Assembly: GCF_003994855.1 (NCBI RefSeq)
Contig: NZ_CP034142.1
Location: 3,968,001-4,032,000 of the forward strand
DNA from: Marinobacter sp. NP-4(2019)
GTDB taxonomy: Bacteria; Pseudomonadota; Gammaproteobacteria; Pseudomonadales; Oleiphilaceae
Reading direction: 5' to 3'
DNA length: 64,000 bases
A program made the translations under genes and the position numbers. Below the pieces are notes generated by a model. It had not been told where the DNA came from and searched no databases. It saw only the letters and a list, made by a program, of their open reading frames with translations. Shown one piece after another: positions 33,489 to 42,676 of the stretch (within the stretch, counting starts at the first letter, position 1; each line of letters opens with the position of its first letter).

Positions 33489-36122
33489 TTAAAAATCTGC
33501 CACGAGGTCGGGAGCCACTTTCCGTAGCTGACCACGAAACACACTCTTGATACGCTCCAGCGCCTCCTCGGTTTCTGCTTCGAATCGGAGCACCAGCACC
33601 GGTGTCGTGTTGGAGGCACGGCACAAACCCCAGCCATCGGCGGAATCCACACGGATACCGTCGATGGTACTGATACTCCCGTCCCCGAATTCGCCTTCGC
33701 GGCCCAGGCGTTCCACCAGCTGGAACTTGCTCTCCTCAGTGACCTCGACATTCAGTTCCGGGGTACTGATATCTTCCGGGAAGTCTTCGAACACTTCGTC
33801 ACTGTGGCGATCCTCAACACCCAGGATCTCCAGCAGGCGCGCTGCCGAATACAGCCCATCATCAAAGCCGTACCAACGCTCGCCAAAGAATATGTGCCCG
33901 CTCATCTCTCCAGCGAGCAACGCACCGGTCTCCTTCATCTTGGCCTTCATCAGGGAGTGGCCGGTTTTCCACATAATCGGGCGACCACCCGATTCGGAAA
34001 TCACCCCCGCCAGGCGACGGCTACATTTTACATCGTACAACACATCGGAACCGGGATTGCGGGAGACAACGTCCCTGGCAAACAGCATCAGCAGCCGGTC
34101 GGGCCAGATGATCTTGCCGCTGTTGGTGACCACGCCCAGGCGATCACCATCACCATCGAACGCCAGACCAATATCCGCCCGTTCAGACTTCACCCGCGCA
34201 ATCAGATCCACCAGGTTATCGGGTTTGCCCGGGTCGGGATGGTGGTTGGGAAAGTCTCCGTCCACTTCACAATAAAGGGGGACCACCTCACAACCCAGTT
34301 CTTCCACCAGCATGGGCGCCAGCTCACCGGCAATACCATTGCCAGCGTCCAGTACCACTTTCAGGGGGGCGGCCACGGCGATGTCCCCAACAATCCGGTC
34401 CAGATACGCACGGCGCACATCTTCAGACGATTGTGCACCCTGACCACGGACCATGTCGCCGGTCTGGGTTCGCTGGTACAACTTCTGGATTGCCTCGCCG
34501 GAAAGCGTCTCACCCCCCAGCATGATTTTCAGTCCGTTATAGTTGGCGGGATTGTGACTTCCCGTCACCATCACTCCAGACCCGGTTTGCAGATAATGGG
34601 TAGCAAAATACAGCACCGGCGTGGGAACCGCGCCCACATGAATCACGTTACAGCCAGCGGACATGATCCCCCTGGCAAGGGCATCGGCCAGATCAGGGCT
34701 CGAATGCCGGCCATCATAACCAATACAGAGGCTGTCGATGTTACGTTCCGCTGCTTCGCTGCCGATGGCCTGCCCGATAACGTTGACGATCTCCGATGAC
34801 AGGGTTTCACCGACGATACCGCGAATATCATAGGCGCGAAAGATGCCCGCCGGTATGTCAACCTGGGGCATCGCCACTTCCTCCACTGCGGGGGTGTTAT
34901 CAGGGCCATTGGTTGCTTCGTCACCAGCGCCGCCTCCCAACCCCAGCACGTCATCGTCACCGTCCAGCATATCAATATCCAGCATGTCCTTATCCTGGAA
35001 CAACGGCTCCTCGGTAGCGCCTGTTTCTCCTACCGGAGCTCGGGAGCGCGCGGACTCCGCAGCCTTGACCAAGCGCTTGTCCACCACCTGGGACAGGCGA
35101 TAGAGCGCTTCACCCATGGATGCCACCAGATCCCATTTCAGCGTCGGCAGCTTGAGTCGCTCGCCACTAAACACCTTGTGGGCCCACTGGATCAGTACGG
35201 ACACATCCTGGCGAAGACCGCGCTGGGCATTCCCCAGCAGCACCCAGACCACAATGGCGGCCATCAGGGCGGGAACCAGGGTCAGGATAATAGCAAGGCC
35301 GATGTTAACCACCGGCGCCGGCGCGGACGCGGGCTGGTATCTAAGAGACCAGCCCGGAGCAGCCAGTGCCCGTTCCACCGCATCACCATCGCCAACGCCA
35401 TTGCTTGCCACCACCCGGGACGAACCACTGACACTTTGTATCAGTGACATTTTTCCGCCCAGCTCACGATTATTCACCGTCAGCAGCGGCTGCAATCCGG
35501 ACGCATCAAACACCACCAACATACTGCCTGCCGTGGCGCGGTTACCGGGGTTGCGAACCGCGGCTGCCATCTGGAAATACCACTGGCCGTCCCGCGGGAA
35601 AGCATCAGGGTGCAGCGTATTGCCAGACTCAGCCCTGCGCGCCAGGTCCAGTCCAGCAAACCCGAGCGTGTCGGAACCACCTGTACTTCGCGGAATATCA
35701 CCATAGGGAAACAGATGCACGGCCTGGACGCCCGGAAGGGTGCCACCCAGTTCCGCAGCGACCGATTCTATCCCCGCGCTATCAATCAGGGCCTCACGGA
35801 CGTGGCGCTGGGCTGCAAGGCCCTCGACAGCAGACTGCAGGGTAGCAAGGTGCAGGTTCAACTGGCTGGCGGCGGCATCGACTTCCTGCGCAGCCAGGTT
35901 GTCAGCGCGGCGCAATTCCGCCGGCCCGAGCACCAACAGGTAAAGCAGTGCCGCTGCCAACAGCCCGCCCACCAGCACAGTGACAGCCTGAACACTGGCC
36001 ACGGCCCCCAATCGCCTCAGACCTGGCCCCCTGGCTTCCCGACTCTTGCGCTTCTGTTTGCCTGCCGGCTTGTCCGCTGTCTCCGCTACGGCCTCATCCG
36101 ATTTCTTCCTACCCAGCTTCAT
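33489..36122 (-). CDS. algC: Phosphomannomutase/phosphoglucomutase AlgC with membrane-anchored N-terminal extension
   Basis: An 877-residue protein. The last 460 residues are a full alpha-D-phosphohexomutase: active serine in VTGSHNPANYNG, metal loop DGDGDRLG, sugar loop GEMSGHIFF and phosphate-binding CRASNTTPVL. It makes mannose-1-phosphate and glucose-1-phosphate for polysaccharide and LPS. The first 410 residues add a cytoplasmic Lys/Arg-rich start, a helix (AVTVLVGGLLAAALLYLLVL), a periplasmic-looking domain, a second helix (IGLAIILTLVPALMAAIVVWVLL) and an acidic linker. Long AlgC forms are known in Pseudomonas relatives. ATG 36122 has AGGA seven bases upstream. Order dut-algC-argB is conserved. 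Confidence 0.9.
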   Translation of the reverse strand: MKLGRKKSDEAVAETADKPAGKQKRKSREARGPGLRRLGAVASVQAVTVLVGGLLAAALLYLLVLGPAELRRADNLAAQEVDAAASQLNLHLATLQSAVEGLAAQRHVREALIDSAGIESVAAELGGTLPGVQAVHLFPYGDIPRSTGGSDTLGFAGLDLARRAESGNTLHPDAFPRDGQWYFQMAAAVRNPGNRATAGSMLVVFDASGLQPLLTVNNRELGGKMSLIQSVSGSSRVVASNGVGDGDAVERALAAPGWSLRYQPASAPAPVVNIGLAIILTLVPALMAAIVVWVLLGNAQRGLRQDVSVLIQWAHKVFSGERLKLPTLKWDLVASMGEALYRLSQVVDKRLVKAAESARSRAPVGETGATEEPLFQDKDMLDIDMLDGDDDVLGLGGGAGDEATNGPDNTPAVEEVAMPQVDIPAGIFRAYDIRGIVGETLSSEIVNVIGQAIGSEAAERNIDSLCIGYDGRHSSPDLADALARGIMSAGCNVIHVGAVPTPVLYFATHYLQTGSGVMVTGSHNPANYNGLKIMLGGETLSGEAIQKLYQRTQTGDMVRGQGAQSSEDVRRAYLDRIVGDIAVAAPLKVVLDAGNGIAGELAPMLVEELGCEVVPLYCEVDGDFPNHHPDPGKPDNLVDLIARVKSERADIGLAFDGDGDRLGVVTNSGKIIWPDRLLMLFARDVVSRNPGSDVLYDVKCSRRLAGVISESGGRPIMWKTGHSLMKAKMKETGALLAGEMSGHIFFGERWYGFDDGLYSAARLLEILGVEDRHSDEVFEDFPEDISTPELNVEVTEESKFQLVERLGREGEFGDGSISTIDGIRVDSADGWGLCRASNTTPVLVLRFEAETEEALERIKSVFRGQLRKVAPDLVADF

Positions 36123-36216
36123 AGTCCATCCTGCACTGAAATTGTTCGCCCGCGGCAATGAGTTACCCAAGTATAGACGTCGGGCAATGTCGCCGCGTTT
36201 ACAGACTGTTGCCCAG

Positions 36217-36678
36217 TCAGCGGGTTCCTGTTGACCCGAATCCGCCGACGCCACGGGCGCTGGCATCAAACGACTCCACCACTTCGAAATCGGCCTGCAC
36301 AACCGGCACCAGCACCAGCTGTGCCAGACGCTCCCCGACATCCACGGTGAATTCGCCCTGCCCCCGATTCCAGCACGACACCATCAGCTCTCCCTGGTAA
36401 TCGGAATCGATCAGCCCCACCAGGTTGCCCAGCACAATGCCATGTTTATGGCCCAGGCCACTGCGGGGCAGAATCATGGCTGCCAGGGACGGGTCGGCAA
36501 TATGGATCGACAGTCCGGTCCTGATCAACTGGGTATCTCCGGGCTTCAGGGTTAACGGTTCGTCCAGGCAAGCCCTCAGATCCAGTCCTGCCGATCCGGT
36601 CGTGGCGTATTCCGGAAACGCAATACTGTCCCCGATGCGTGGGTCCAGAATGCGGACCTGGAAAGTTTGTCGTGTCAT
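36217..36678 (-). CDS. dut: dUTP diphosphatase
   Basis: A 153-residue trimeric dUTPase that removes dUTP and supplies dUMP. All five family motifs appear: GSAGLDLRA, MILPRSGLGHKHGI, GLIDSDYQGEL, GERLAQLVLVPV and the C-terminal GVGGFGSTG, which folds over the active site. The length is normal. It lies 23 bases after coaBC, the usual pairing in gammaproteobacteria. Confidence 0.97.
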   Translation of the reverse strand: MTRQTFQVRILDPRIGDSIAFPEYATTGSAGLDLRACLDEPLTLKPGDTQLIRTGLSIHIADPSLAAMILPRSGLGHKHGIVLGNLVGLIDSDYQGELMVSCWNRGQGEFTVDVGERLAQLVLVPVVQADFEVVESFDASARGVGGFGSTGTR

Positions 36679-36701
36679 GGAGTTTCCTGTGAGTAGCTCT
36701 G

Positions 36702-37889
36702 TTATTGGATCTGTTCGGCAATCAGTTCCACCAGTTGGTGGGCAATGCCGGCCTTGCTTTCCGGCCCGATGGCCTGCTGCCCCGAGCGCCAGAACACCGT
36801 GACGGCATTATTGTCACTGTTGAAGCCGATCCCGGGCTCCGATACATCGTTGGCCACAATCATGTTCAGCTTCTTGCGCTGCATCTTGTCCCGGGCATAG
36901 TGTTCCACATCGCGGGTTTCCGCCGCGAAGCCCACCGTGAACGGCGCATCGGGACGAGCCGCGATGGACGCCAGGGTATCGGGGTTACGTACCAGCGACA
37001 GCGTCATATCCTCGCGGGTCTTCTTGATCTTGTCACTGGCACAGGTATCCGGCCGGTAATCGGCAACGGCCGCGGTAGCAATGAATACATCACAGCCCTC
37101 ATCCACTGCCTGCCCGGCGGCAGCCAACATGTCGTCGGCCGTGACCACGGCACGAACCTCCACACCGGTGGGTGCCGGGATGGACACCGGCCCACTGATC
37201 AACACCACCTGGGCACCGGCATCCCTGGCTGCGGCAGCGATGGCATAGCCCATTTTCCCCGAACTGTGGTTGCTGATGTAGCGGATCGGATCGATGGGTT
37301 CCCGCGTTGGCCCGGCGGTAATAACGACCCGCTTGCCCGACAACGGTCCGTCGTAGACCGCGGTAATGCGCTCAAACAAATCCTGAGCCTCCAGCATACG
37401 GCCCGGCCCGGTATCCCCGCAGGCCTGTGACCCCTGATCCGGCCCCCAAAGCGTGACCTGCGGATCCGATTCCAGCAATCCGATGTTGCGCTGGGTGCGG
37501 TGGTTATTCCACATGGCCTGATTCATCGCAGGCGCCACCACGATGGGCGCTTCAGTGGCACAACACAGCGTGGTTAGCAAATCGTCCGCCATACCCTGGG
37601 CCAGACGGGCAATAAAGTCGGCGGTCGCCGGGGCGATGACCACCTGGTCCGCCCATTTCGCCAGCTCAATGTGCCCCATTCCCTGCTCCGCTTCCGGGTC
37701 CAGCAGGGATGTCCGCACCGGCTCCCCACTGAGCGCCTGAAAGGTCAATGGCGTCACGAAGGCCTCCGCACCGCGGGTCATGACGACACGTACCGGGTAC
37801 CCGGCCTTCTTCAACAACCGCACCAGCTCCGCGCTCTTGTAAGCGGCAATACCACCGGTGATCCCCAGCAGAATTCGTTTCGCGGCCAT
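36702..37889 (-). CDS. coaBC: Bifunctional phosphopantothenoylcysteine decarboxylase/synthetase
   Basis: A 395-residue enzyme of coenzyme A synthesis. The N-terminal flavoprotein CoaC half has LLGITGGIAAYKSAELVRLL, the PAMNQAMW substrate loop and the active-site histidine near HIELAKWAD. The C-terminal CoaB half begins VVITAGPTREPIDPIRYISNHSSGKMGYAIA and has FAAETRD and KKLNMIVANDV. ATG 37889 is chosen over the upstream frame to 37943 because it gives the family's AAKRILLG start. It is divergent from radC. Confidence 0.96.
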   Translation of the reverse strand: MAAKRILLGITGGIAAYKSAELVRLLKKAGYPVRVVMTRGAEAFVTPLTFQALSGEPVRTSLLDPEAEQGMGHIELAKWADQVVIAPATADFIARLAQGMADDLLTTLCCATEAPIVVAPAMNQAMWNNHRTQRNIGLLESDPQVTLWGPDQGSQACGDTGPGRMLEAQDLFERITAVYDGPLSGKRVVITAGPTREPIDPIRYISNHSSGKMGYAIAAAARDAGAQVVLISGPVSIPAPTGVEVRAVVTADDMLAAAGQAVDEGCDVFIATAAVADYRPDTCASDKIKKTREDMTLSLVRNPDTLASIAARPDAPFTVGFAAETRDVEHYARDKMQRKKLNMIVANDVSEPGIGFNSDNNAVTVFWRSGQQAIGPESKAGIAHQLVELIAEQIQ

Positions 37890-38054
37890 AGTTGCTCCGT
37901 ATCCGGCAAAAATAAAAGGCCTATAAGATAGCACGGCAAACATCTCCCGGCAGCCTGCATCCCGTGCTAGACTTCCGTCTGGATTTTAGTGGCCTGCGCA
38001 GGGAGCGCCGCCACAGATTTCAAGCCATTATCTGTAAACCGCAAGGACGCATTC

Positions 38055-38729
38055 ATGACAACCCACCCCTGGCCTGCGGACGAACGCCCGCGGGAAAGAT
38101 TGCTGGCCCACGGGCCCGACAGCCTCTCCGATGCCGAACTACTGGCCATATTCCTTCGCACCGGCACCGCCGGCATGCCGGTCATGGATCTGGCGCGACA
38201 CCTTATCGACGCCTTTGGCGGACTCCGGGGCCTGATGACCGCCTCCCGGCGGCAGTTCTGTGGCGTCAGGGGACTGGGGACGGCCAAATACGCCCAGGTG
38301 CAGGCGGCCATGGAAATGGCGCAAAGAGTGATGGACGAGCCCCTCAGACAAGGAGACCCTCTGCGCTCGCCGGCGGACACCCGGCGGTTTCTGTGCAGTC
38401 GTCTTGGCACCTACCCCCACGAAGTGTTCGCCGGCCTGTTTCTGGATAACCGCCACCGCGTGATCCAATACCGGGAACTGTTCCGCGGCACCATTGACGG
38501 CGCAGCCGTGTATCCCAGGGAGGTAGTCCGGCAAGCTTTGGAGTATAATGCGGCGGCAGTCATTTTTGCCCACAATCATCCATCCGGTGTGGCCGAACCC
38601 AGTCAGGCGGATATTGCCCTGACCGGACGCCTTAAAGAAGCTCTTGGCCTGGTGGATATCAGGGTTCTTGACCATATGGTCGTAGGCCACGGTGAGGTAA
38701 TATCCCTGGCTGAACGGGGACTGATGTAA
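38055..38729 (+). CDS. radC: RadC family DNA repair protein (JAB/MPN+ domain)
   Basis: A 224-residue protein. A helix-hairpin-helix part (ELLAIFLRTGTAGMPVMDLA, GVRGLGTAKYAQVQA) precedes an MPN+ metalloprotease-like domain with HNHPSGVAEPSQAD, the JAMM zinc motif. Despite the name, a direct role in repair is doubtful for the family. The ATG at 38055 fits the family start (DERPRERLLAHG). It precedes rpmB-rpmG as in many gammaproteobacteria but the ribosomal genes have their own promoter. Confidence 0.95.
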   Translation: MTTHPWPADERPRERLLAHGPDSLSDAELLAIFLRTGTAGMPVMDLARHLIDAFGGLRGLMTASRRQFCGVRGLGTAKYAQVQAAMEMAQRVMDEPLRQGDPLRSPADTRRFLCSRLGTYPHEVFAGLFLDNRHRVIQYRELFRGTIDGAAVYPREVVRQALEYNAAAVIFAHNHPSGVAEPSQADIALTGRLKEALGLVDIRVLDHMVVGHGEVISLAERGLM

Positions 38730-38777
38730 GCCAGCCTGGGCCAGACCTAAAAAACTGGCCAAATTCCCAACAATTTT

Positions 38778-38806
38778 TTGCGTTGGGGGGCCAGTTCTGG
38801 TATAAA
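38778..38806 (+). promoter_or_regulatory. Sigma-70 promoter of rpmB-rpmG
   Basis: TTGCGT (38778-38783) and TATAAA (38801-38806) are 17 bases apart, with a TGG just before the -10. Both the match and spacing are good, as expected for a ribosomal protein operon. The leader to the rpmB ATG is about 110 bases. Confidence 0.75.
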
Positions 38807-38923
38807 AGCGTCCCTTTCTGGCGGCGTCTGGCGAGCAGCGTGCAATTTGAGGCGCAAGTAGCAACCAGAGGCGCGATTAAACGAATTCGTATATTAAGAC
38901 CATTGCTCAGGTCGGAGGCAAGT

Positions 38924-39160
38924 ATGTCCAGAGTTTGTCAGGTTACCGGTAAGCGTCCGGTCACCGGTAACAATGTATCCCACGCGATGAATCACACCCG
39001 TCGTCGCTTTCTGCCAAATCTGCAGAACCACCGCTTCTGGGTTGAATCAGAGAAGCGTTTCGTGAAGCTGCGCGTTTCCACCAAGGGCATGCGCATCATC
39101 GACAAAAAAGGCATTGACGCTGTGCTGGCCGATCTTCGTGCCCGCGGCGAGAAAGTTTAA
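38924..39160 (+). CDS. rpmB: 50S ribosomal protein L28
   Basis: A 78-residue basic protein of the large subunit: MSRVCQVTGKRPVTGNN, the NHTRRRFLPNLQ stretch and the closing LRARGEKV are diagnostic for L28. The ATG at 38924 lies after GGAGGCAAGT. Eleven bases separate it from rpmG. Confidence 0.98.
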   Translation: MSRVCQVTGKRPVTGNNVSHAMNHTRRRFLPNLQNHRFWVESEKRFVKLRVSTKGMRIIDKKGIDAVLADLRARGEKV

Positions 39161-39171
39161 GGAGCCGCATC

Positions 39172-39327
39172 ATGCGCGAGAAAATCAAGCTGGTTTCATC
39201 AGCAGGTACTGGTCACTTCTATACGACCAACAAGAACAAGCGTAACACTCCGGAAAAAATCGAGATCAAGAAGTACGATCCGGTTGTCCGCAAGCACGTT
39301 GCGTACAAGGAAGCCAAGATCAAGTAA
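39172..39327 (+). CDS. rpmG: 50S ribosomal protein L33
   Basis: A 51-residue protein (MREKIKLVSSAGTGHFYT through KHVAYKEAKIK). It is the zinc-free form of L33, since the paired cysteines of the zinc ribbon are absent. AAGGAG precedes the ATG. It shares the promoter upstream of rpmB and ends at the terminator below. Confidence 0.98.
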   Translation: MREKIKLVSSAGTGHFYTTNKNKRNTPEKIEIKKYDPVVRKHVAYKEAKIK

Positions 39328-39346
39328 TCGTGATCTGGCAACCAGA

Positions 39347-39375
39347 AAAACCCGGCCATGCGCCGGGTTTTTTCT
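39347..39375 (+). terminator. Intrinsic terminator of rpmB-rpmG
   Basis: A stem AAACCCGGC / GCCGGGTTT with a five-base loop, preceded by A and followed by further T. The A and T runs on both sides make it usable from either direction, so it may also end the converging EEP-family gene. Confidence 0.9.
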
Positions 39376-39389
39376 TGCCCGGCATTGCC

Positions 39390-40250
39390 TCAGAAGGCTT
39401 CCAGATAGCCCTTCGGCAACGCCACGTCCATGGCAATGGGCAAATGATCCGACATCGGATAGCTGACCACTTCAGAGCGTCGAATTTCCAGGCTGGGACT
39501 GACCAGAATATGATCCAGGGCTTTCTCCGGCCTCCAGCTCGGGAAACTGTGAGCGGTATCCGGCAAGGGGATCAGGTCGGTTTCCTTGAGTGGCGTCTGT
39601 GTCAGCAGTTCTTCCGCGTGGTTATTCATATCCCCCATCAATACCACATGCTGGTAATCACCAACCAACTCCCGGATGTACCCCAGCTGCCTCTGCTGGG
39701 CCGCCCGACTCAATGACAGGTGCATCATCACCAGCACCAGCGGATCGTCCTCCGAACCGTAGCGGGCAATAATGGCACCACGCCCGGGAATCAACCCCGG
39801 CAACCTGTGCTCGGTGACATCCAGTGGCCGGTACCGGCTCAGCAAACCGTTACTGTGCTGGGCGATCTGCCCGAGGTTTCGATTCAGTTGCTGGTACCAG
39901 TATGGAATACCGGCTGCTTCCGCCAGATACTGAACCTGATTGATATAGCCACTTCTCAGACTGCCACCGTCACACTCCTGCAACGCCACCACGTCGTAGT
40001 TCCGCAACAGGGTTGCGATTCGATCCAGATTCCCGATGCGATTGCGATGCGGCAGGAAGTGCTGCCAACTGCGGGTCAGGTAATGGCGGTAGGAGGAGGT
40101 ATTGATACCCACCTGTATGTTGAAGGTCAGCAGCCGGATGTGCCGGTGAGGTTCAAACTCGGGCACATGCTCACTTCCGGAACAACGCCCCCTGGGCTCT
40201 CCGGTCGGTCGGAGAAACCCATCCAGCTGCTTGCGAATGTGTCTGTACAT
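39390..40250 (-). CDS. Endonuclease/exonuclease/phosphatase family protein
   Basis: A 286-residue EEP-fold hydrolase: LLTFNIQVG (metal Asn), VVALQECDGG (metal Glu), LMGDMNNH (Asp and Asn) and LDHILVSP with SDHLPIAMDV (catalytic His) are all present. No signal peptide is evident. Members cleave DNA, phospholipids or inositol phosphates, and the sequence does not decide which. The gene lies 47 bases after dsbA on the same strand. Confidence 0.87.
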   Translation of the reverse strand: MYRHIRKQLDGFLRPTGEPRGRCSGSEHVPEFEPHRHIRLLTFNIQVGINTSSYRHYLTRSWQHFLPHRNRIGNLDRIATLLRNYDVVALQECDGGSLRSGYINQVQYLAEAAGIPYWYQQLNRNLGQIAQHSNGLLSRYRPLDVTEHRLPGLIPGRGAIIARYGSEDDPLVLVMMHLSLSRAAQQRQLGYIRELVGDYQHVVLMGDMNNHAEELLTQTPLKETDLIPLPDTAHSFPSWRPEKALDHILVSPSLEIRRSEVVSYPMSDHLPIAMDVALPKGYLEAF

Positions 40251-40297
40251 GTTACCGGCTCACCCGACTGTGGCACGCGCCCCGAGACAAAGCCTGC

Positions 40298-40933
40298 TTA
40301 CTCTGCGGAGCCGCGCTCTTTCTCGACCAGATAGTCAACAACCTCCAGTACCGCTTCATGGCCGCCAGCCATGGAGGCACTGACCGTGTACTTACCATTA
40401 ACAAGCATAGTCGGTGTGCCGGTGACACGCGCGCCACGAATTTTCGCCTGGGCCTTCTGCATTCGCATGTTGACCCCGAAGCTGTTGTAGTTCTCGAGAA
40501 ACTGCTCGCCGTCCACGCCATGACCACTGACGAATTCCGCCAGCGCCTCTCCAGAATTCAGCGGCCGCCGCTCGCCGGCCAGGGCATCGAACAGGGCATC
40601 GTGAACCTTGTCCCGCTCACCCATAGCCTCCAGCGCGTAAAACGCCTTGGCGTGGGGCTCCCAGGATTTGCCCAAGGCCGCAGGAATCTGCACGTAATCA
40701 ACGTCGTCCGGGCGATTCTCCGCCCACTCTTCGATCAGCGGTTTGAACGCGTAACAATGGGGACAGCCATACCAGAACACCTCGGCCACCTCGATACTCT
40801 CGCTGCTGTCGGTACGGACCGGAGAACTCAGCTCCCGATAGTGGGTGCCCTCCTGCCATTCGGCTGCATTGACCTGGCCAGCTATGGCGAAGGCCGCCAG
40901 GAAGGTGACTGCGGTACTCAGACTTCTCAACAT
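40298..40933 (-). CDS. dsbA: Thiol:disulfide interchange protein DsbA
   Basis: A 211-residue periplasmic oxidase that puts disulfides into exported proteins. Signal peptide MLRSLSTAVTFLAAFAIAGQVNAA, then the active site FWYGCPHCYAF (CPHC) and the cis-proline loop GTPTMLVNGKYTV. The Pseudomonas-like DsbA form. ATG 40933 is chosen because it begins the signal peptide and has GGAG upstream. Next to cytochrome c4, as in Pseudomonas. Confidence 0.95.
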   Translation of the reverse strand: MLRSLSTAVTFLAAFAIAGQVNAAEWQEGTHYRELSSPVRTDSSESIEVAEVFWYGCPHCYAFKPLIEEWAENRPDDVDYVQIPAALGKSWEPHAKAFYALEAMGERDKVHDALFDALAGERRPLNSGEALAEFVSGHGVDGEQFLENYNSFGVNMRMQKAQAKIRGARVTGTPTMLVNGKYTVSASMAGGHEAVLEVVDYLVEKERGSAE

Positions 40934-41080
40934 CGACTGTCTCCGGTTTTGTAAATTAAATCTGGGACTGATTATGACCCAGCGTACGCACAAAGTTCCA
41001 CCGTCGCCGAATTAAACACAGGAAAGGCAATAACGGCCAACGACCCCATGCCTGTCAGACAACAATTGCCAAGGATGGCA

Positions 41081-41167
41081 GCCGATCAGGGGAGGGCAGG
41101 GATTTCCAAAACGGAGAAGCGTGGCTTCTTTGAATGTTTTGGAAATCCCTACCCTCCCCTGACCGGC
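41081..41167. repeat. Large hairpin repeat, copy 2 (core lost or replaced)
   Basis: A 32-base inverted repeat (41081-41112 with 41136-41167) with two mismatches, the main 27-base part having only one. The stem sequence is unlike the other copies, but it ends inward in CCAAAAC/GTTTTGG like them. The apical 23 bases lack the GGATGG core and instead form a 6-base hairpin (AGAAGC/GCTTCT). It lies between the terminator of cytochrome c4 and the dsbA promoter region. Confidence 0.8.
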
Positions 41168-41173
41168 GGAAAT

Positions 41174-41212
41174 AAAAAAACCGGCTTCCAGGACATGGAA
41201 ACCGGTTTTTTT
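41174..41212 (-). terminator. Intrinsic terminator of the cytochrome c4 gene (bidirectional form)
   Basis: A 17-base stem with one mismatch (41174-41190 with 41196-41212), a five-base loop and seven A/T pairs at its base; read on the minus strand it ends in a T run. It lies 16 bases after the cytochrome stop. Confidence 0.9.
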
Positions 41213-41228
41213 GTGCCCGGAAGACGAA

Positions 41229-41837
41229 TCAGTTCAGGCCGGAAATATAGTTGGCCACTGCCTCGATTTCCGAATCCGTCAGCTTGGCGGCAACGTCCAT
41301 CATGATGGAGGCGTTCGCGGAGCCATTGCGCTCACCATCGCGGTAGGCTTTCAGCTGCTTCTCAACATAGGCGGCTTGCTGGCCGCCAAGACGCGGGAAA
41401 CCCGCCGGCTCGTTGCCTTTACCCTGAGGGTTGTGGCAACCGGAACAGGCTGGCACGCCAGACGCGAGGTTACCACCACGATACAATGCCTGACCCTGCT
41501 CAATAAGCTCCGGATCAGCCTGATTAACCACCATAGCCTGATCGTTGAAGTAGGCGGCCAGATCCCTAAGATCCTGCTCAGACTTGTCGTCCAGCAGTCC
41601 GGTCATTTCTGCAATCTGACGATCACCATTCTTGATAGCCAACAACTGCTGGTACAGGTATTTCTCACCCAGCCCCGACAGCTTGGGGTACGCGGCCATT
41701 ACCGGCTTGGCGCCGCCTTGACCGTGGCACCCGGCACAGACGGCTGCGTTTTCCTTGCCTGCTTCAGGATCTCCAGCCCCGTGTGCCATCGCTGTGAGGC
41801 CAACACCGAGAACAACTCCTGCGATCAGTTTTTTCAT
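41229..41837 (-). CDS. Cytochrome c4 (diheme)
   Basis: A 202-residue periplasmic protein: signal peptide MKKLIAGVVLGVGLTAMAHG, then two homologous class I cytochrome c domains with heme sites CAGCH and CSGCH, and methionines in PVMAAYPKL and around NASIMMDV as likely axial ligands. It passes electrons to terminal oxidases. The pairing with dsbA on one side and engB divergent on the other is the usual Pseudomonas-type arrangement. ATG 41837. Confidence 0.93.
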   Translation of the reverse strand: MKKLIAGVVLGVGLTAMAHGAGDPEAGKENAAVCAGCHGQGGAKPVMAAYPKLSGLGEKYLYQQLLAIKNGDRQIAEMTGLLDDKSEQDLRDLAAYFNDQAMVVNQADPELIEQGQALYRGGNLASGVPACSGCHNPQGKGNEPAGFPRLGGQQAAYVEKQLKAYRDGERNGSANASIMMDVAAKLTDSEIEAVANYISGLN

Positions 41838-42012
41838 GCTCGCTCCGCTTCTCTCATCCAAAGTATTCTTCGTTATGCAGCCGGCAGGCACTGACTCAAA
41901 CAGGCACAAAACCGGGGCTGTACAGCAGCATCGCTCAGCGTGCTGCCCGGAATTGGTGTAGCATTATACATTAATCCCTGATAACTGAAATCCAATAGGA
42001 AGCCCAACCACC

Positions 42013-42666
42013 GTGTCATCTGATCTGACTCAAAAATCGATCTCATTCAACAGCGCCCGATTCCTGATCAGCGCCTCGCGGCTGGAAGAATGTCCACTGG
42101 ATTCCGGGGCGGAAGTCGCGTTTGCGGGACGCTCCAACGCCGGCAAATCCAGCGCGATCAATTCCATTACCGCCAACGGAAAACTGGCGCGTACCAGCAA
42201 GACACCCGGCCGTACCCGCCTGATCAACTTCTTCACACTGAATCGAGAGAACTGCCGCCTGGTGGACCTGCCCGGCTATGGCTACGCCAAGGTCTCCCGG
42301 GATATGAAGGACGACTGGCAACAACACCTGGGGCATTACCTCAACGATCGCCGCTGCTTGCGAGGCCTGGTACTGGTCATGGACATTCGCCACCCGCTGA
42401 CCGATTTCGACCAGATGATGGTGGAATGGTGTGAACATAACAACTTGCCGCTGATGATTCTGGCCACCAAGGCCGACAAACTGAAATTCGGCCAGGCCAA
42501 GACAGCCATGCTGGGCATCGCCGGAAAACTGAAGGAGTTTCAGTGCGTCGAACACCTGATCATGTTCTCGGCAACGTCAAAGCGGGGCGTTGATGAAAGC
42601 CGTGACGCGTTGACTGCATGGCTGGAAGCCGGCAGCGACGAGGTCACAGACGAGATGATGGGCTAA
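42013..42666 (+). CDS. engB: Ribosome biogenesis GTPase EngB/YsxC/YihA
   Basis: A 217-residue GTPase for 50S subunit assembly: G1 GRSNAGKSS, switch I SKTPGRTRLINFF, G3 DLPGYGYAKVS and G4 TKADKLKFG, with FSATSKRG as G5. The start is GTG at 42013 with AGGAAG nine bases upstream. It converges on gntR, with ten bases between stops. Confidence 0.96.
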   Translation: MSSDLTQKSISFNSARFLISASRLEECPLDSGAEVAFAGRSNAGKSSAINSITANGKLARTSKTPGRTRLINFFTLNRENCRLVDLPGYGYAKVSRDMKDDWQQHLGHYLNDRRCLRGLVLVMDIRHPLTDFDQMMVEWCEHNNLPLMILATKADKLKFGQAKTAMLGIAGKLKEFQCVEHLIMFSATSKRGVDESRDALTAWLEAGSDEVTDEMMG

Positions 42667-42676
42667 CACGGGGCGC

